Positions 35,522 to 44,582 of a stretch of DNA of 64,000 nt are shown piece after piece (the stretch's first letter is position 1; each line of letters starts with the position of its first letter). Source of the stretch: Sulfitobacter sp. 20_GPM-1509m. Its GTDB lineage: Bacteria > Pseudomonadota > Alphaproteobacteria > Rhodobacterales > Rhodobacteraceae. The notes beneath the pieces were generated by a model. The model did not search any database. It was given only the letters and a program-made list of their open reading frames with translations, and was not told the DNA's origin. The position numbers were made by a program, and so were the translations under genes. The stretch lies in assembly GCF_000620505.1 (NCBI RefSeq), contig NZ_JIBC01000008.1:310001-374000 (forward strand), in the 5' to 3' direction.

Positions 35522-36690
35522 TCAGAGATCAACATAAGCTGGATACCCTTCTGGCCGAAGTACATGACTGGGTGCGCGAAGTGGCCCACCCGAACGAGAA
35601 CCGCGTTGCGGAACTGAATACCGTGCCCGACGACATCGTGAGTGATATGGCAAAGCGCGGTTTTTTCGGTTGGTCCATTCCAGAAGAATATGGCGGTCTG
35701 GGTTTTTCAACCGAAGAGTTGGTCATGGCCGCGATGGAGTTGTCGCAAAGTGCTGTTGCCTATCGTGCGCGGGTTGGGACCAACACCGGGATCGGCTCAG
35801 AGGCGCTGGTGGCCGATGGAACTGAGGTGCAAAAACAGAAATATCTGCCCCTTATGGCACGGGGCGAAGCGACGGGTTGTCTTGCGCTGACCGAACCTGA
35901 CGCAGGGTCGGAGGCGACCAACATCGGGACCACCGCGCGTCGAGTTGGCGACCATTATGTGCTGAATGGGATGAAGCGTTACATCACCAATGCGCCCATT
36001 GCCGACCTTTTTACAGTTCTGGCCCGAACCGACCCAGACAGCACAGGCGCGCGCGGCATCACGGCATTTCTTGTCGAACGTAATTTTGAAGGGCTGAGCA
36101 CGTCGGACCCCTATGAGATGATGGGCCAGGCGGGATCGCCTGTGGGAGAGGTCTATTTCAACGACTGCATCGTGCCTGCCGAGAATGTCATTGGCGGTGT
36201 CGAAGGTGTTGGTTTCAAAACCACGATGAAGGTTTTGAACAAACAACGCATCCATCTGGCTGCTTTGTGTACCGGTCCTGCAATTCGGATGCTGGACATG
36301 GCCATGGACCACGCAACCGGGCGGCGGCAGTTCGGCCAGCCGGTTGTCGAATTTCAGCTGGTTGCAGCCCTGCTTGCCGATTGTCGCGCCGAGATCGAGG
36401 CCGCGCGACAGTTGGTTTTGGCGACCGCAAGATCGCGCGACGAAGGCAAGGACATCGCGTTAGAGGCATCAATCTGCAAATACTTCGCCTCTGAAATGTG
36501 CGGGCGGGTCGCGGATCGCTGCGTGCAGGTTTTTGGCGGTGCGGGCTATGTGGCCAACCACAGCAGCATCGAACGCTACTACCGCGATGTGCGGCTGTTC
36601 CGGCTGTATGAGGGCACAAGCCAGATTCACCAGATCAACATCGTTAAGCAGATGCAAAAACGCCGGTCTGCTCAGGAGGCCGGCATATGA
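35518..36690 (+). CDS. Acyl-CoA dehydrogenase (short/branched-chain type)
   Basis: Second FAD-dependent dehydrogenase of the island, 390 residues. It shows CLALTEPDAGSEATN, the KRYITNAPIADLF strand and the FAD-binding QVFGGAGYV. The catalytic Glu is in LYEGTSQIHQINI near the C-terminus, as in short- and medium-chain dehydrogenases, so it differs in class from the first dehydrogenase. It overlaps both the crotonase gene and the reductase gene by 4 bp. The pathway therefore has two oxidation steps or two substrates. Confidence 0.92.
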   Translation: MIRDQHKLDTLLAEVHDWVREVAHPNENRVAELNTVPDDIVSDMAKRGFFGWSIPEEYGGLGFSTEELVMAAMELSQSAVAYRARVGTNTGIGSEALVADGTEVQKQKYLPLMARGEATGCLALTEPDAGSEATNIGTTARRVGDHYVLNGMKRYITNAPIADLFTVLARTDPDSTGARGITAFLVERNFEGLSTSDPYEMMGQAGSPVGEVYFNDCIVPAENVIGGVEGVGFKTTMKVLNKQRIHLAALCTGPAIRMLDMAMDHATGRRQFGQPVVEFQLVAALLADCRAEIEAARQLVLATARSRDEGKDIALEASICKYFASEMCGRVADRCVQVFGGAGYVANHSSIERYYRDVRLFRLYEGTSQIHQINIVKQMQKRRSAQEAGI

Positions 36691-37661
36691 AAGCCTATCG
36701 GCTTTACGAAGACGGAAAAGGTAGCCGCGGACGTTTGGAAAGCATGTCGCAAGACACGCTGAGCGGAGGCGATACGCTGATTCAAGTGATGTACGCGGGC
36801 ATCAACTACAAGGATGCGTTGGCGGGACAAGGCCGCGCACCGATTGCCAAAACACTGCCGCTGAATTGCGGGATCGAGGCGGTTGGAACTGTTGTCGAAA
36901 GCGCGGACCCTTCATTCGAGCCCGGCCAGATCGTCATTGCACACGGAATGGGGCTGGGAGTTGACCGGGATGGTGGCTTGGCCTGTTTCGTGCGTGCGGA
37001 TGCGTCTTGGCTGGTGCCGTTGCCGAGCGGGCTCAGCCCGCTTGAAGCGGCGACGATTGGTGTTGCGGGCTTTTCGGCTGCATTGGCTGTGGACCGACTG
37101 GAGAGCATGGGGGTCGAGCCGGGGTTCGGACCGATTGCCGTTACGGGCGCCACGGGAGGCGTTGGCTGTCAGGCAGTCGGAATGTTGGCGCGTCTGGGGT
37201 ACGAAGTGGTGGCTGTCACTTCCAAACCTGACAGTCGCTGCTTTTTCAAGACGCTTGGCGCATCGGAGGTGATTGCACCGCCCGGGCCCAGTGACCGGAT
37301 GCTTGATAAAGGTATGTGGGCAGGCGCGGTAGACACAGTGGGGGGTGATGTGCTGGCCTGGTTGCTGCGCAGCGCCCGTCCCGAAGCCATTATCTCGTCC
37401 ATCGGCAATGCTGGCGGCAACCGTCTGCCGACGTCGGTTATTCCCTTCATCCTGCGGGGCATTACGTTGACGGGGATCAATGGAAACTCCCCGCCTACAT
37501 TGCGCCGAAGGATTTGGGAACGGTTGGGGACCGATCTCAAGATGCGGCGGATCGCATCGCTGGCGCGCGTGATTGAACCCGATGAAATTGACGACGTGAT
37601 GGCCCAAATGGTGGCAGGGCGCACGCAGGGTCGCGCGGTTGTCGCGTTTTGCGGTGCTTGA
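36687..37661 (+). CDS. AcuI/YhdH-type NADPH-dependent acryloyl-CoA reductase family protein
   Basis: Medium-chain reductase of 324 residues without catalytic zinc ligands. Characteristic segments are GINYKDALAGQGRAP, the AIGVAGFSAALAV-like helix written here as IGVAGFSAALAV, the nucleotide-binding TGATGGVGCQAVGML (about 154-168) and the C-terminal ARVIEPDEIDDVM. AcuI reduces the toxic acryloyl-CoA formed in propionate and DMSP metabolism. Here it closes an operon with two acyl-CoA dehydrogenases and a crotonase enzyme, so its likely substrate is an enoyl-CoA made by them. The IS6 element begins 30 bp downstream. Confidence 0.85.
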   Translation: MKAYRLYEDGKGSRGRLESMSQDTLSGGDTLIQVMYAGINYKDALAGQGRAPIAKTLPLNCGIEAVGTVVESADPSFEPGQIVIAHGMGLGVDRDGGLACFVRADASWLVPLPSGLSPLEAATIGVAGFSAALAVDRLESMGVEPGFGPIAVTGATGGVGCQAVGMLARLGYEVVAVTSKPDSRCFFKTLGASEVIAPPGPSDRMLDKGMWAGAVDTVGGDVLAWLLRSARPEAIISSIGNAGGNRLPTSVIPFILRGITLTGINGNSPPTLRRRIWERLGTDLKMRRIASLARVIEPDEIDDVMAQMVAGRTQGRAVVAFCGA

Positions 37662-37691
37662 ACAACACCAGATGATGGTGGGCGCATGCTA

Positions 37692-38507
37692 GGGTGTTGT
37701 CACGTTAACGTGCCTGAGTTGTTCGTTCATTGATCAGGCGGTAAGCGGTGGCGATGCAGTCACATAAGATCAGCTACAAGCGCCACCGGTTTCCGCCCCA
37801 GATTATTGCTCATGTTGTCTGGCTCTACGTCCGGTTCAACTTGAGCTTGCGCGAAGTCGAAGAGTTGATGCTGGAACGTGGCGTGGACGTTTCGTATGAA
37901 ACGATCCGACGCTGGACCGTCAAGTTCGGTTCCGTGATCGCCCATGTTCTACAGAGACGGCAGCCGCGCCCGGGCGATGTCTGGCACCTGGACGAAGTCG
38001 TCGTGAAGATCGCGGGCCGTTCATATTGGCTCTGGCGTGCGGTCGACCAACACGGCGTCGTTCTTGAGGAAATCCTGCAGCTCAGGCGGGACAAGCGCGC
38101 GGGAAAGCGGCTTCTGGTCAAGCTGATGAAACGTTGGGGCTTTGTTCCCAAAAGGATCATCACGGACAAACTACGCTCATATGGGGCCGCAAAGCGCGAG
38201 GTCGCGCCTGGCCTCGACCATTGGTCACACAAGGGTCTGAATAATCGCGCAGAGAACAGCCATCTACCTTTTCGAAAACGCGAGCGGGTGATGCAGAGCT
38301 TACGATCGCCGGGAGCATTACAACGTTTCGTTTCCATGCAGTCCGCAACCCGCAATTGTTTCGCTGCCCCAGACCGTCGCCGCTCCGCCCTCACCATCCG
38401 GTACCACCGTCTCGAAGCACTCGAGTCTTGGAATTATGCGGCAAATGTCGCCTGAGAATCGAACGCTACGTTCGCTCCCAGCTGCTCGAGTTAATGTGAC
38501 AACACCC
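37692..38507 (+). mobile_element. IS6-family insertion sequence, complete
   Basis: An 816-bp element bounded by 17-bp terminal inverted repeats, GGGTGTTGTCACGTTAA at 37692-37708 and its complement with one mismatch at 38491-38507. It carries one transposase gene. The flanking octamers GCATGCTA and GCGAATGC differ, so there is no target duplication; this suggests a cointegrate or deletion event at this junction. A decayed relative lies at 57140. Confidence 0.85.
37748..38455 (+). CDS. IS6-family transposase
   Basis: A 235-residue DDE transposase of normal length for IS6/IS26-like elements. The N-terminal helix-turn-helix includes LSLREVEELMLERGVDVSYETIRRW. Catalytic residues appear as Asp in HLDEVVVKI, Asp in ITDKLRSYG and Glu in NNRAENSH. 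The frame is intact and both ends are present, so the element may still be active. Such elements move by replicative cointegrate formation and often bracket accessory blocks, as here between the catabolic island and ilvD. Confidence 0.93.
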   Translation: MAMQSHKISYKRHRFPPQIIAHVVWLYVRFNLSLREVEELMLERGVDVSYETIRRWTVKFGSVIAHVLQRRQPRPGDVWHLDEVVVKIAGRSYWLWRAVDQHGVVLEEILQLRRDKRAGKRLLVKLMKRWGFVPKRIITDKLRSYGAAKREVAPGLDHWSHKGLNNRAENSHLPFRKRERVMQSLRSPGALQRFVSMQSATRNCFAAPDRRRSALTIRYHRLEALESWNYAANVA

Positions 38508-38629
38508 GCGAATGCCCCAAACTTGCCGAGGATAACCAATGTTTCACCAAAATTGTCAGCAGCCGGGGGGTCGCACTTGGCGGGTAATCCAAATGTTCGG
38601 CAAGCTCGGTAACGGGCATGCCATCGCTT

Positions 38630-40483
38630 TTATTGGCCAGAGGTTAGCCTCGATATATCACGCACAGCTCCTTTCGCCGCACTGGTGGCAAAAGCGGCAT
38701 AGGCATGCAGCGCTTTTGAAACCTTGCGCTTGCGCGGTGACGCAGGATGCCAGCCAGTCGCGTCTTGTGCGGCGCGGCGAACGGCAAGCGTCGCATCATC
38801 AACAGCCAAGTGAATCGCGCGGTTGGGGATGTCGATTTTGATCGTGTCGCCATTTTCGACCAGACCGATGACGCCACCCTCTGCCGCCTCAGGCGAGACG
38901 TGGCCAATCGAAAGACCGGAGGTTCCACCCGAGAACCGCCCATCAGTGAGCAAAGCGCAGGCTTTGCCCAGCCCCTTGGATTTAAGGTAAGACGTTGGAT
39001 AAAGCATCTCTTGCATGCCTGGCCCACCGCGCGGCCCTTCATAACGGATCACCACAACGGCGCCTTCCTTCACCTTGCCGGTCAAGATGTCATTGACGGC
39101 GGCGTCTTGGCTTTCGCAAACATGGGCGGTGCCGGTGAATTTCAGGATCGAGGCATCAACCCCCGCTGTTTTCACAATGCAGCCTTCAGCTGCGATATTG
39201 CCGAACAGAACTGCAAGGCCGCCGTCCTGGCTAAAGGCATGGGCTTTAGACCGGATCACCCCCTTTTCACGGTCCCTATCCAACTCCTTGAACCGGTTTC
39301 CCGTGCTGAAGGCCTTTGTAGTGCGCACACCGCCAGGGGCTGCTTTGAACAGACTTTCGGCCTCAGGATTGTTGGCGACCTTGATGTCCCAATTAGCAAT
39401 CGCCTCACCCATCGTTGTGGCATGCACCGTGCTGCAATCGTTATGCAGCAGCCCGGCCCGCGACAGTTCGCCCAGAATAGAGAATATGCCGCCAGCCCGA
39501 TGAACGTCTTCCATATGGACGTTTGCAATGTTCGGCGCCACTTTGCACAAGCAAGGCACCTTGCGTGACAGCCGATCGATGTCGTCCATCGTGAAATCGA
39601 CTTCGCCCTCGCTGGCTATGGCCAGCAGATGCAGTACCGTATTCGTCGATCCACCCATAGCGATATCCAGGCTCATCGCATTTTCGAACGTTTCGAACGT
39701 GGCAATCTCGCGCGGCAGCAAACCCTTTTCCTCAACCTCGTAATGACGCTTCGTGATGTCAACGATGCGGCGTCCAGCCTCCAGGAAGAGGGATTTACGG
39801 TCGACGTGGGTGGCCAGTGTTGACCCGTTGCCAGGCAGTGCCAGCCCCAGCGCCTCGGCTAAGCAGTTCATCGAATTGGCGGTGAACATGCCGGAACAAG
39901 ACCCACAGGTCGGACAGGCGTTTTCCTCAATGTGCTGGACCTGCGCGTCAGTCAGTGTCTCACTCGCGGCCGCAACCATTGCGTCGACCAAATCGATTTT
40001 GGTCATTTCAAGGTCCGCAAGGTCGATCTTGCCTGCCTCCATCGGACCGCCGGAGACGAAGATCACGGGAATATTCAAGCGCATCGCGGCCATCATCATG
40101 CCCGGTGTGATTTTATCGCAATTCGAAATGCATACCATTGCGTCAGCGCAGTGGGCGTTTACCATGTATTCCACGCTGTCGGCGATGATTTCGCGCGAGG
40201 GCAAGGAATAAAGCATACCGTCGTGGCCCATTGCGATGCCGTCGTCGACTGCAATGGTATTAAATTCTTTGGCGACACCACCCGCCTTTTCGACCTCCCC
40301 GGCGACAAGCTGACCCAAATCTTTTAGGTGGACGTGGCCAGGCACAAACTGTGTGAAACTGTTGACTATGGCGATGATCGGCTTGCCGAAATCGCCGTCC
40401 TTCATCCCCGTCGCGCGCCAGAGGCCGCGGGCACCTGCCATGTTGCGGCCATGAGTGCTAGTTCTTGATCGATAGTAAGGCAT
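38630..40483 (-). CDS. ilvD: Dihydroxy-acid dehydratase
   Basis: Fe-S dehydratase of valine/isoleucine biosynthesis, 617 residues, close in length and wording to enterobacterial IlvD. It converts 2,3-dihydroxy-isovalerate (or -methylvalerate) to the 2-oxo acid. Cluster cysteines are visible in [10 protein letters not shown] and [11 protein letters not shown], and the carbamylated-lysine region follows. The N-terminus [19 protein letters not shown] and the C-terminus [11 protein letters not shown] are both complete. It stands alone between an IS6 element and an IS5 element, with no other ilv genes nearby, so it is probably a transferred extra copy. Confidence 0.95.
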   Translation of the reverse strand: MPYYRSRTSTHGRNMAGARGLWRATGMKDGDFGKPIIAIVNSFTQFVPGHVHLKDLGQLVAGEVEKAGGVAKEFNTIAVDDGIAMGHDGMLYSLPSREIIADSVEYMVNAHCADAMVCISNCDKITPGMMMAAMRLNIPVIFVSGGPMEAGKIDLADLEMTKIDLVDAMVAAASETLTDAQVQHIEENACPTCGSCSGMFTANSMNCLAEALGLALPGNGSTLATHVDRKSLFLEAGRRIVDITKRHYEVEEKGLLPREIATFETFENAMSLDIAMGGSTNTVLHLLAIASEGEVDFTMDDIDRLSRKVPCLCKVAPNIANVHMEDVHRAGGIFSILGELSRAGLLHNDCSTVHATTMGEAIANWDIKVANNPEAESLFKAAPGGVRTTKAFSTGNRFKELDRDREKGVIRSKAHAFSQDGGLAVLFGNIAAEGCIVKTAGVDASILKFTGTAHVCESQDAAVNDILTGKVKEGAVVVIRYEGPRGGPGMQEMLYPTSYLKSKGLGKACALLTDGRFSGGTSGLSIGHVSPEAAEGGVIGLVENGDTIKIDIPNRAIHLAVDDATLAVRRAAQDATGWHPASPRKRKVSKALHAYAAFATSAAKGAVRDISRLTSGQ

Positions 40484-40603
40484 CTGGTCCCCCGGAAATG
40501 ATTGGCAGACACTATTCTAACTTAGGAAAGGAATAAAAGTACCGCGGCCGAAAAAACGTCTTGTGTTATAAGGGGGGCCTATCTCCTCTGGTAGATGGAA
40601 GTC

Positions 40604-41980
40604 TTAGCAGGCCGCTGAAATAGTCGACGCGCGGGAACGTTGTTCTGCCGATCGGGTGAATCCGCCCTTCGCTGATGAACGAGGGTGCGGGATTTTCGGC
40701 CCCCATGCAGTCGCTTCCCGGCTTCATGCGCCCGGCAATCTGGGTAGTCGGGCAAGGTTATTGGCCGCCATCGTCAGAATGAAGCGGAATCGCACCCGTT
40801 CGACGCCCCGATAGACGGTTTGCGCCATGCCGCCGACGGTCTTGGCCCAGCCGAAGGCCTCCTCAATCCGCTTTCGGTGCTTGAACGACAGGGCGTAGCC
40901 CTGATGTCGGGTTGTGCGTCCGTCTATCGCTGTATATCGCGATTTCTGCGCGACATGCGGAGTGACGCAGGCTTTCCGGAGATTGGAGACGAACTCGGCC
41001 GCGTCATATCCCTTATCCGCCCCAAGCGTCAGCTTGCGGGTGGATCCAGGGGAGTGGCGGTGAACCATGTCGAGCGCGGCACGCCGTTCGGCATGACCGT
41101 CAGCCTGGGTCAGATCGCCCTGCACGATCAGGCCGCTGCGGTTCTCCATCAGCGCATGGCCCATGAAGCACAGCGCAGTACCGGTGCCGGGCGATTTCTT
41201 GTAGAGCCGTGCCTCTGGGTCCGTGGTCGAAGCGTGTGTTGCATTCGAACGCTTCTCGCCCTTGAAGTCGACCTCGGCGTTGCGATTGCGGTGGTTGGAG
41301 CGGGACATCGGTTCGATCTTGGGTTCGGATTGGATGGGTTGAGTGTCAGGGTCGATGGTAGACGTTGGCGGATCACCCGGCCCCTTGTCATCGGGCGGGG
41401 AGCCCTCCGCCTTTGGCTGGAAACTCTTCATCGAGGCCCAAGCCTCGATCAGTGTGCCGTCGACCGAGAAATGCTCATCCGATAGCAGTGGCGCCACCTC
41501 GCGGTGCGCGAGGATTGCTGCCATTACCTTCCGCGACATGTCGGTCGTCAGCAGCCGGTTCCGGTTCTTGGTGAACACAGTTGCGACCCAAACCGGATCG
41601 TCGATACCCAGGCCGACGAACCAGCGAAACATCAGGTTGTATTGCATCTGCTCCATCAACTGGCGCTCAGATCGAACAGAGAACAGGATCTGGATCTGGC
41701 TGGCCCGGATCAACCGTTCGGGTGCAATCGAAGGACGGCCAAAATCGGCGCAGAGCGGGGCAAACTCGCCATCAAGGCTGGCGAGGGCGTCATTGACCAC
41801 CTGCCGGATCTTGCGCAAAGGATGCTGCGCCGGGGGTTCGCCCTTCCAAATCAACGTAGCTGAACAGCGACCCATTCGTTTCGTCCGACCCCCGCATCTT
41901 CATCTCCAACATTGCCATACAGAGAGTGAATCATGTTCTCAATTTACTATCGAGGTGGGACTATTTCAGCAGCCTGCTAA
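40604..41980 (-). mobile_element. IS5-family insertion sequence, complete
   Basis: About 1377 bp, bounded by 22-bp inverted repeats: TTAGCAGGCCGCTGAAATAG... at 40604-40625 and its complement with one mismatch at 41959-41980. The outermost TA on both sides could be a target duplication. One intact transposase gene lies on the minus strand. The right end cuts an IS3-family orfA, so this element inserted into an older one. Confidence 0.85.
40724..41875 (-). CDS. IS5-family transposase
   Basis: A 383-residue DDE transposase with an N-terminal DUF772-type domain (RLIRASQIQILFSVRSERQL, MEQMQYNLMFRWFVGL). Catalytic residues are seen in FSVDGTLIEAW (Asp), GADKGYDAAEF (Asp) and RKRIEEAFGWAKT (Glu). 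The frame is complete and both inverted repeats are present. An alternative first Met within the frame is possible, but the N-terminal wording fits family members. Confidence 0.93.
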   Translation of the reverse strand: MGRCSATLIWKGEPPAQHPLRKIRQVVNDALASLDGEFAPLCADFGRPSIAPERLIRASQIQILFSVRSERQLMEQMQYNLMFRWFVGLGIDDPVWVATVFTKNRNRLLTTDMSRKVMAAILAHREVAPLLSDEHFSVDGTLIEAWASMKSFQPKAEGSPPDDKGPGDPPTSTIDPDTQPIQSEPKIEPMSRSNHRNRNAEVDFKGEKRSNATHASTTDPEARLYKKSPGTGTALCFMGHALMENRSGLIVQGDLTQADGHAERRAALDMVHRHSPGSTRKLTLGADKGYDAAEFVSNLRKACVTPHVAQKSRYTAIDGRTTRHQGYALSFKHRKRIEEAFGWAKTVGGMAQTVYRGVERVRFRFILTMAANNLARLPRLPGA

Positions 41981-42481
41981 GGAAGCACTTTTCTTGCGTT
42001 TCATTGTGGCAGGAGCCTCCGAGCCAAGGAACTGGTTTTTCCAAGCATACAGCGTCGGCCTGCTAACTCCGACCTTTTCTGCCAAAGCATGCGCACTTTC
42101 TTGACGACTATAAAGTCCAACCACAGCGGCTGTCTTCACGGCGTCAGAGTGATTTCCTGCTCCATATGCCCCGGTGGAAACAGTCCCGGTCTCATGAAAG
42201 GCATCGCGCACCCAAGCCGTCAGCGTGGCACGGCCAGGATAGCCTAAAGCACGCAGCGTCCATGAAATACAGCGCCCTTGGCCGGCATAATGCTCCAACG
42301 CCACCCGCTTCTGTGCATCTGAGAATTTAGACGGGCGCGACACAGAACGTATCCACAAATCCTGCCGACGTTCATATTCTCGATGCCAGCCTTTCAAGGC
42401 ATTCTTCGTCGGATACCCCAACTCACGGATGGTGGCCCGCACGCGCTTGCCGAGCTTGATATAAAGCTTAACCGCGCGCAT
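41966..42481 (-). pseudogene. IS3-family transposase orfA, truncated
   Basis: A 171-codon frame with two helix-turn-helix segments of the IS150/IS3 OrfA type: VRATIRELGYPTKNALKGWH and YSRQESAHALAEKVGVSRPTLY, plus the central ALEHYAGQGRC. The native frame is broken at 41980: its last residues (LAGC and stop) are encoded by the inverted repeat of the inserted IS5 element. It cannot make an active transposase without orfB. Confidence 0.8.
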
Positions 42482-42542
42482 TCGATCTTCGTAGCTATAC
42501 GTGAACTATCTCCAAAATAGTCCAACTTTTCGTCCGCACCCC
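41981..42542 (-). mobile_element. IS3-family element remnant truncated by IS5
   Basis: Only the left part of an IS3-family element remains. It starts near 42542 with a terminal sequence containing GGACGAAAAGTTGGAC and carries orfA. The IS5 element joins at 41980, and no orfB integrase domain (DDE) is found on the far side of IS5, so the rest was lost. Confidence 0.6.
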
Positions 42543-42627
42543 CTCGCTGACAACACTTGTTAAAAAAGGGCGCTGCTTTTCGACGGAAGCTGTCGGCTTC
42601 TGCGTAATACAGACCGAACGTGTTGTA

Positions 42628-43236
42628 TTATGGACTAGCCGGATGCAGATCGCTCTGCCACAAGATTTTGCCGAGAGCGCGCAGTTTCACAGCGATTTGC
42701 ACCGTGATGGCTTCGACGGTCATGGTGTCGTCTGCGACCCACATCAGAACCGCTTCGGTCAGCGTGTGCGTGGCCAATTCTGCAAGCAGTCGCGATTCTA
42801 TGGCCATGCCGGTGCCCAGGCGCTGTTCAAGCAGGCCCGATACCGTGACCGACGTTTCCTCGACACGCGCACGAAACATCTCTTTGAGGGTGGGGTTCGC
42901 ATCGACAACAGCGATAATTTTAACCAACAGAGCACGGTCAAGCGGGTCTTCTTTCAAGCCCTGACCCAGAAGTTCGGCAAGATCATCAATGATCGGTGTC
43001 TCAGACTTCACGAACCATTCGACTTTGTTAAGGTCAAGCTTGATGGGATCGCCAAGGATCGCGGCCTGTTTGTTGTTGTAATAATTAAAGAATGTCCGCG
43101 TGCTGATGCCTGCCTCGGTGGCGATGGCTTCGGTCGTGGTATGGTCCAGCCCGTTGCGCGCCGCAACTGTGACGGCGGCCATCTGGATGTCCCGAGCCGT
43201 TTGTAGGCGGCGCCTTTCGCGAAGATTCATACCCAT
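42628..43236 (-). CDS. TetR-family repressor of the efflux operon
   Basis: A 202-residue regulator. The helix-turn-helix is TTEAIATEAGISTRTFFNYYNNKQAAI (about 34-60), abbreviated by its core GISTRTFFNYY. The C-terminal ligand domain is helical. It is divergent from the RND operon, and a perfect inverted repeat lies in the gap, so it is probably the local drug-responsive repressor. The first or third codon (both ATG) may be the start. Confidence 0.87.
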   Translation of the reverse strand: MGMNLRERRRLQTARDIQMAAVTVAARNGLDHTTTEAIATEAGISTRTFFNYYNNKQAAILGDPIKLDLNKVEWFVKSETPIIDDLAELLGQGLKEDPLDRALLVKIIAVVDANPTLKEMFRARVEETSVTVSGLLEQRLGTGMAIESRLLAELATHTLTEAVLMWVADDTMTVEAITVQIAVKLRALGKILWQSDLHPASP

Positions 43237-43273
43237 TCCGTGTGCAGCCTAATCTTTCATACAAAGAAAATAT

Positions 43274-43288
43274 TGCACACCGTGCAAG
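43274..43288. promoter_or_regulatory. TetR operator candidate in the efflux promoter
   Basis: TTGCAC-ACC-GTGCAA is a perfect 6-bp inverted repeat with a 3-nt centre, in the 106-bp gap between the divergent TetR and membrane-fusion-protein genes. Confidence 0.55.
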
Positions 43289-43342
43289 TTTATGCAATCA
43301 GCCACCGGCACGCTGCGATGCTGCGGAACAAGAGCGGATAAA

Positions 43343-44575
43343 ATGACGATGTACAAGTTTGCCCTTTTAATTGGCGCCGCTTTGGCTGCGTTTATGACGC
43401 TGGCCTCCTCTGTCGACGCACAGGCGCCTGCGGGTATGCCTCCGAAACAGGTCGGCGTTGTCGCAGCGGCGATGCAGGACGTCCCACGCATCGTGACCCT
43501 GCCAGGGCGGGCGGTGGCGGCGTCGTCCACTGCGATCCGTCCGCGGGTCAGCGGGATCGTCACGGAAATCCTGTATGAACCCGGTCGTTTCATTGCGGCG
43601 GGTACGCCGATGTTCCGCATTGATGACACCACCTATGAGGCGAATGCCGCGGCGGCTGCCGCACAGCTTTCCAGTGCGCAGGCGCAGGTGACCGAGGCGC
43701 AGGCCGCCTATACGCGGACCGAACGGCTGGTCGGATCGGGCAGCACGCAGGCACAGGTCGAATCCGCCCGTGCAACGCTGGACCAGGCGCGTGCGGCGGT
43801 GGATTCCGCACAGGCGAACCTGACGCTGGCACAGGCGCAACTGGGCTGGACCACGGTGACCAGCCCGCTGTCGGGGATCGCCAGTGTTTCGGTGGCGTCC
43901 ATCGGTGATCTGGTCACCGAAGGGCAGGCGGACGCGATGGCGACGGTCATCCAGCTGGACCCGATCGAGGTGGACATGTACGAGCCGTCGTCGCGGTTTC
44001 TGAGTGTTATGGACGATATCACCGATGGCACGCTGCGGTTGAACGAGGAGTTGAACGCCACGCTGACGCTGGAGAACGGGCGCGTCTATCAGGGGCAGGG
44101 GTCCCTTGTCGCGCCGGGGGTGACGGTGTCGACCACGACCGGTTCCATCGACACGCGGTTCCGTTTTGACAATCCCGACAACATGATCCTGCCGGGCATG
44201 TTCCTGCGCGGGCAGGTCGATCTGGGGATCACGCAGGCGATACTTGTGTCACAATCCGCAACCAGCCGCGACAAGCTCGGCAAGCTGACGGCCTGGGTTG
44301 TGGTTGACGGCAAGGTCAGCCAGCGCGCCCTGACCGAAGAGGGCACCTATGAGCATCAGTGGATTGTCACCGGCGGACTGGAAAACGGTGACATGGTTGT
44401 CGTCGATGGGCTGACGGGGCTGAGCGAAGGGGCGGATGTCGCATCGGTTCCCGTAAGCTTTGACGACAACGGCGTGGTCCACGACCTTGCGCCTGCACAG
44501 GCAGAGACCGACACGGCCCCCCAGGCCGAGACGCCTGCGACGGCGCCGTCCGACGACGCGTCCGCGACGGAGTAA
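43343..44575 (+). CDS. RND efflux periplasmic adaptor (membrane fusion protein)
   Basis: A 410-residue HlyD-type adaptor linking the inner-membrane pump to an outer-membrane channel. I prefer the ATG at 43343 because it gives a signal peptide (ALLIGAALAAFMTLASSVDA); a start at 43292 lies in the operator region. The barrel-sandwich domain starts with GRAVAASSTAIRPRVSGIV, the coiled-coil hairpin covers about 100-165 (AQAAYTRTERLVGSGST), and GWTTVTSPLSGI closes the lipoyl half. It lies 7 bp upstream of the pump gene. Confidence 0.92.
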   Translation: MTMYKFALLIGAALAAFMTLASSVDAQAPAGMPPKQVGVVAAAMQDVPRIVTLPGRAVAASSTAIRPRVSGIVTEILYEPGRFIAAGTPMFRIDDTTYEANAAAAAAQLSSAQAQVTEAQAAYTRTERLVGSGSTQAQVESARATLDQARAAVDSAQANLTLAQAQLGWTTVTSPLSGIASVSVASIGDLVTEGQADAMATVIQLDPIEVDMYEPSSRFLSVMDDITDGTLRLNEELNATLTLENGRVYQGQGSLVAPGVTVSTTTGSIDTRFRFDNPDNMILPGMFLRGQVDLGITQAILVSQSATSRDKLGKLTAWVVVDGKVSQRALTEEGTYEHQWIVTGGLENGDMVVVDGLTGLSEGADVASVPVSFDDNGVVHDLAPAQAETDTAPQAETPATAPSDDASATE

Positions 44576-44582
44576 AACACAT

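Noticed and set aside
30400-37661. Assignment of the island to DMSP catabolism on the basis of the AcuI-like gene
   Set aside because: No DMSP lyase, DmdA or DddD fusion is present; the reductase family is broad and the rest of the set does not match.
37684-38515. Target-site duplication around the IS6 element
   Set aside because: The flanking octamers GCATGCTA and GCGAATGC are different, so no duplication can be claimed.
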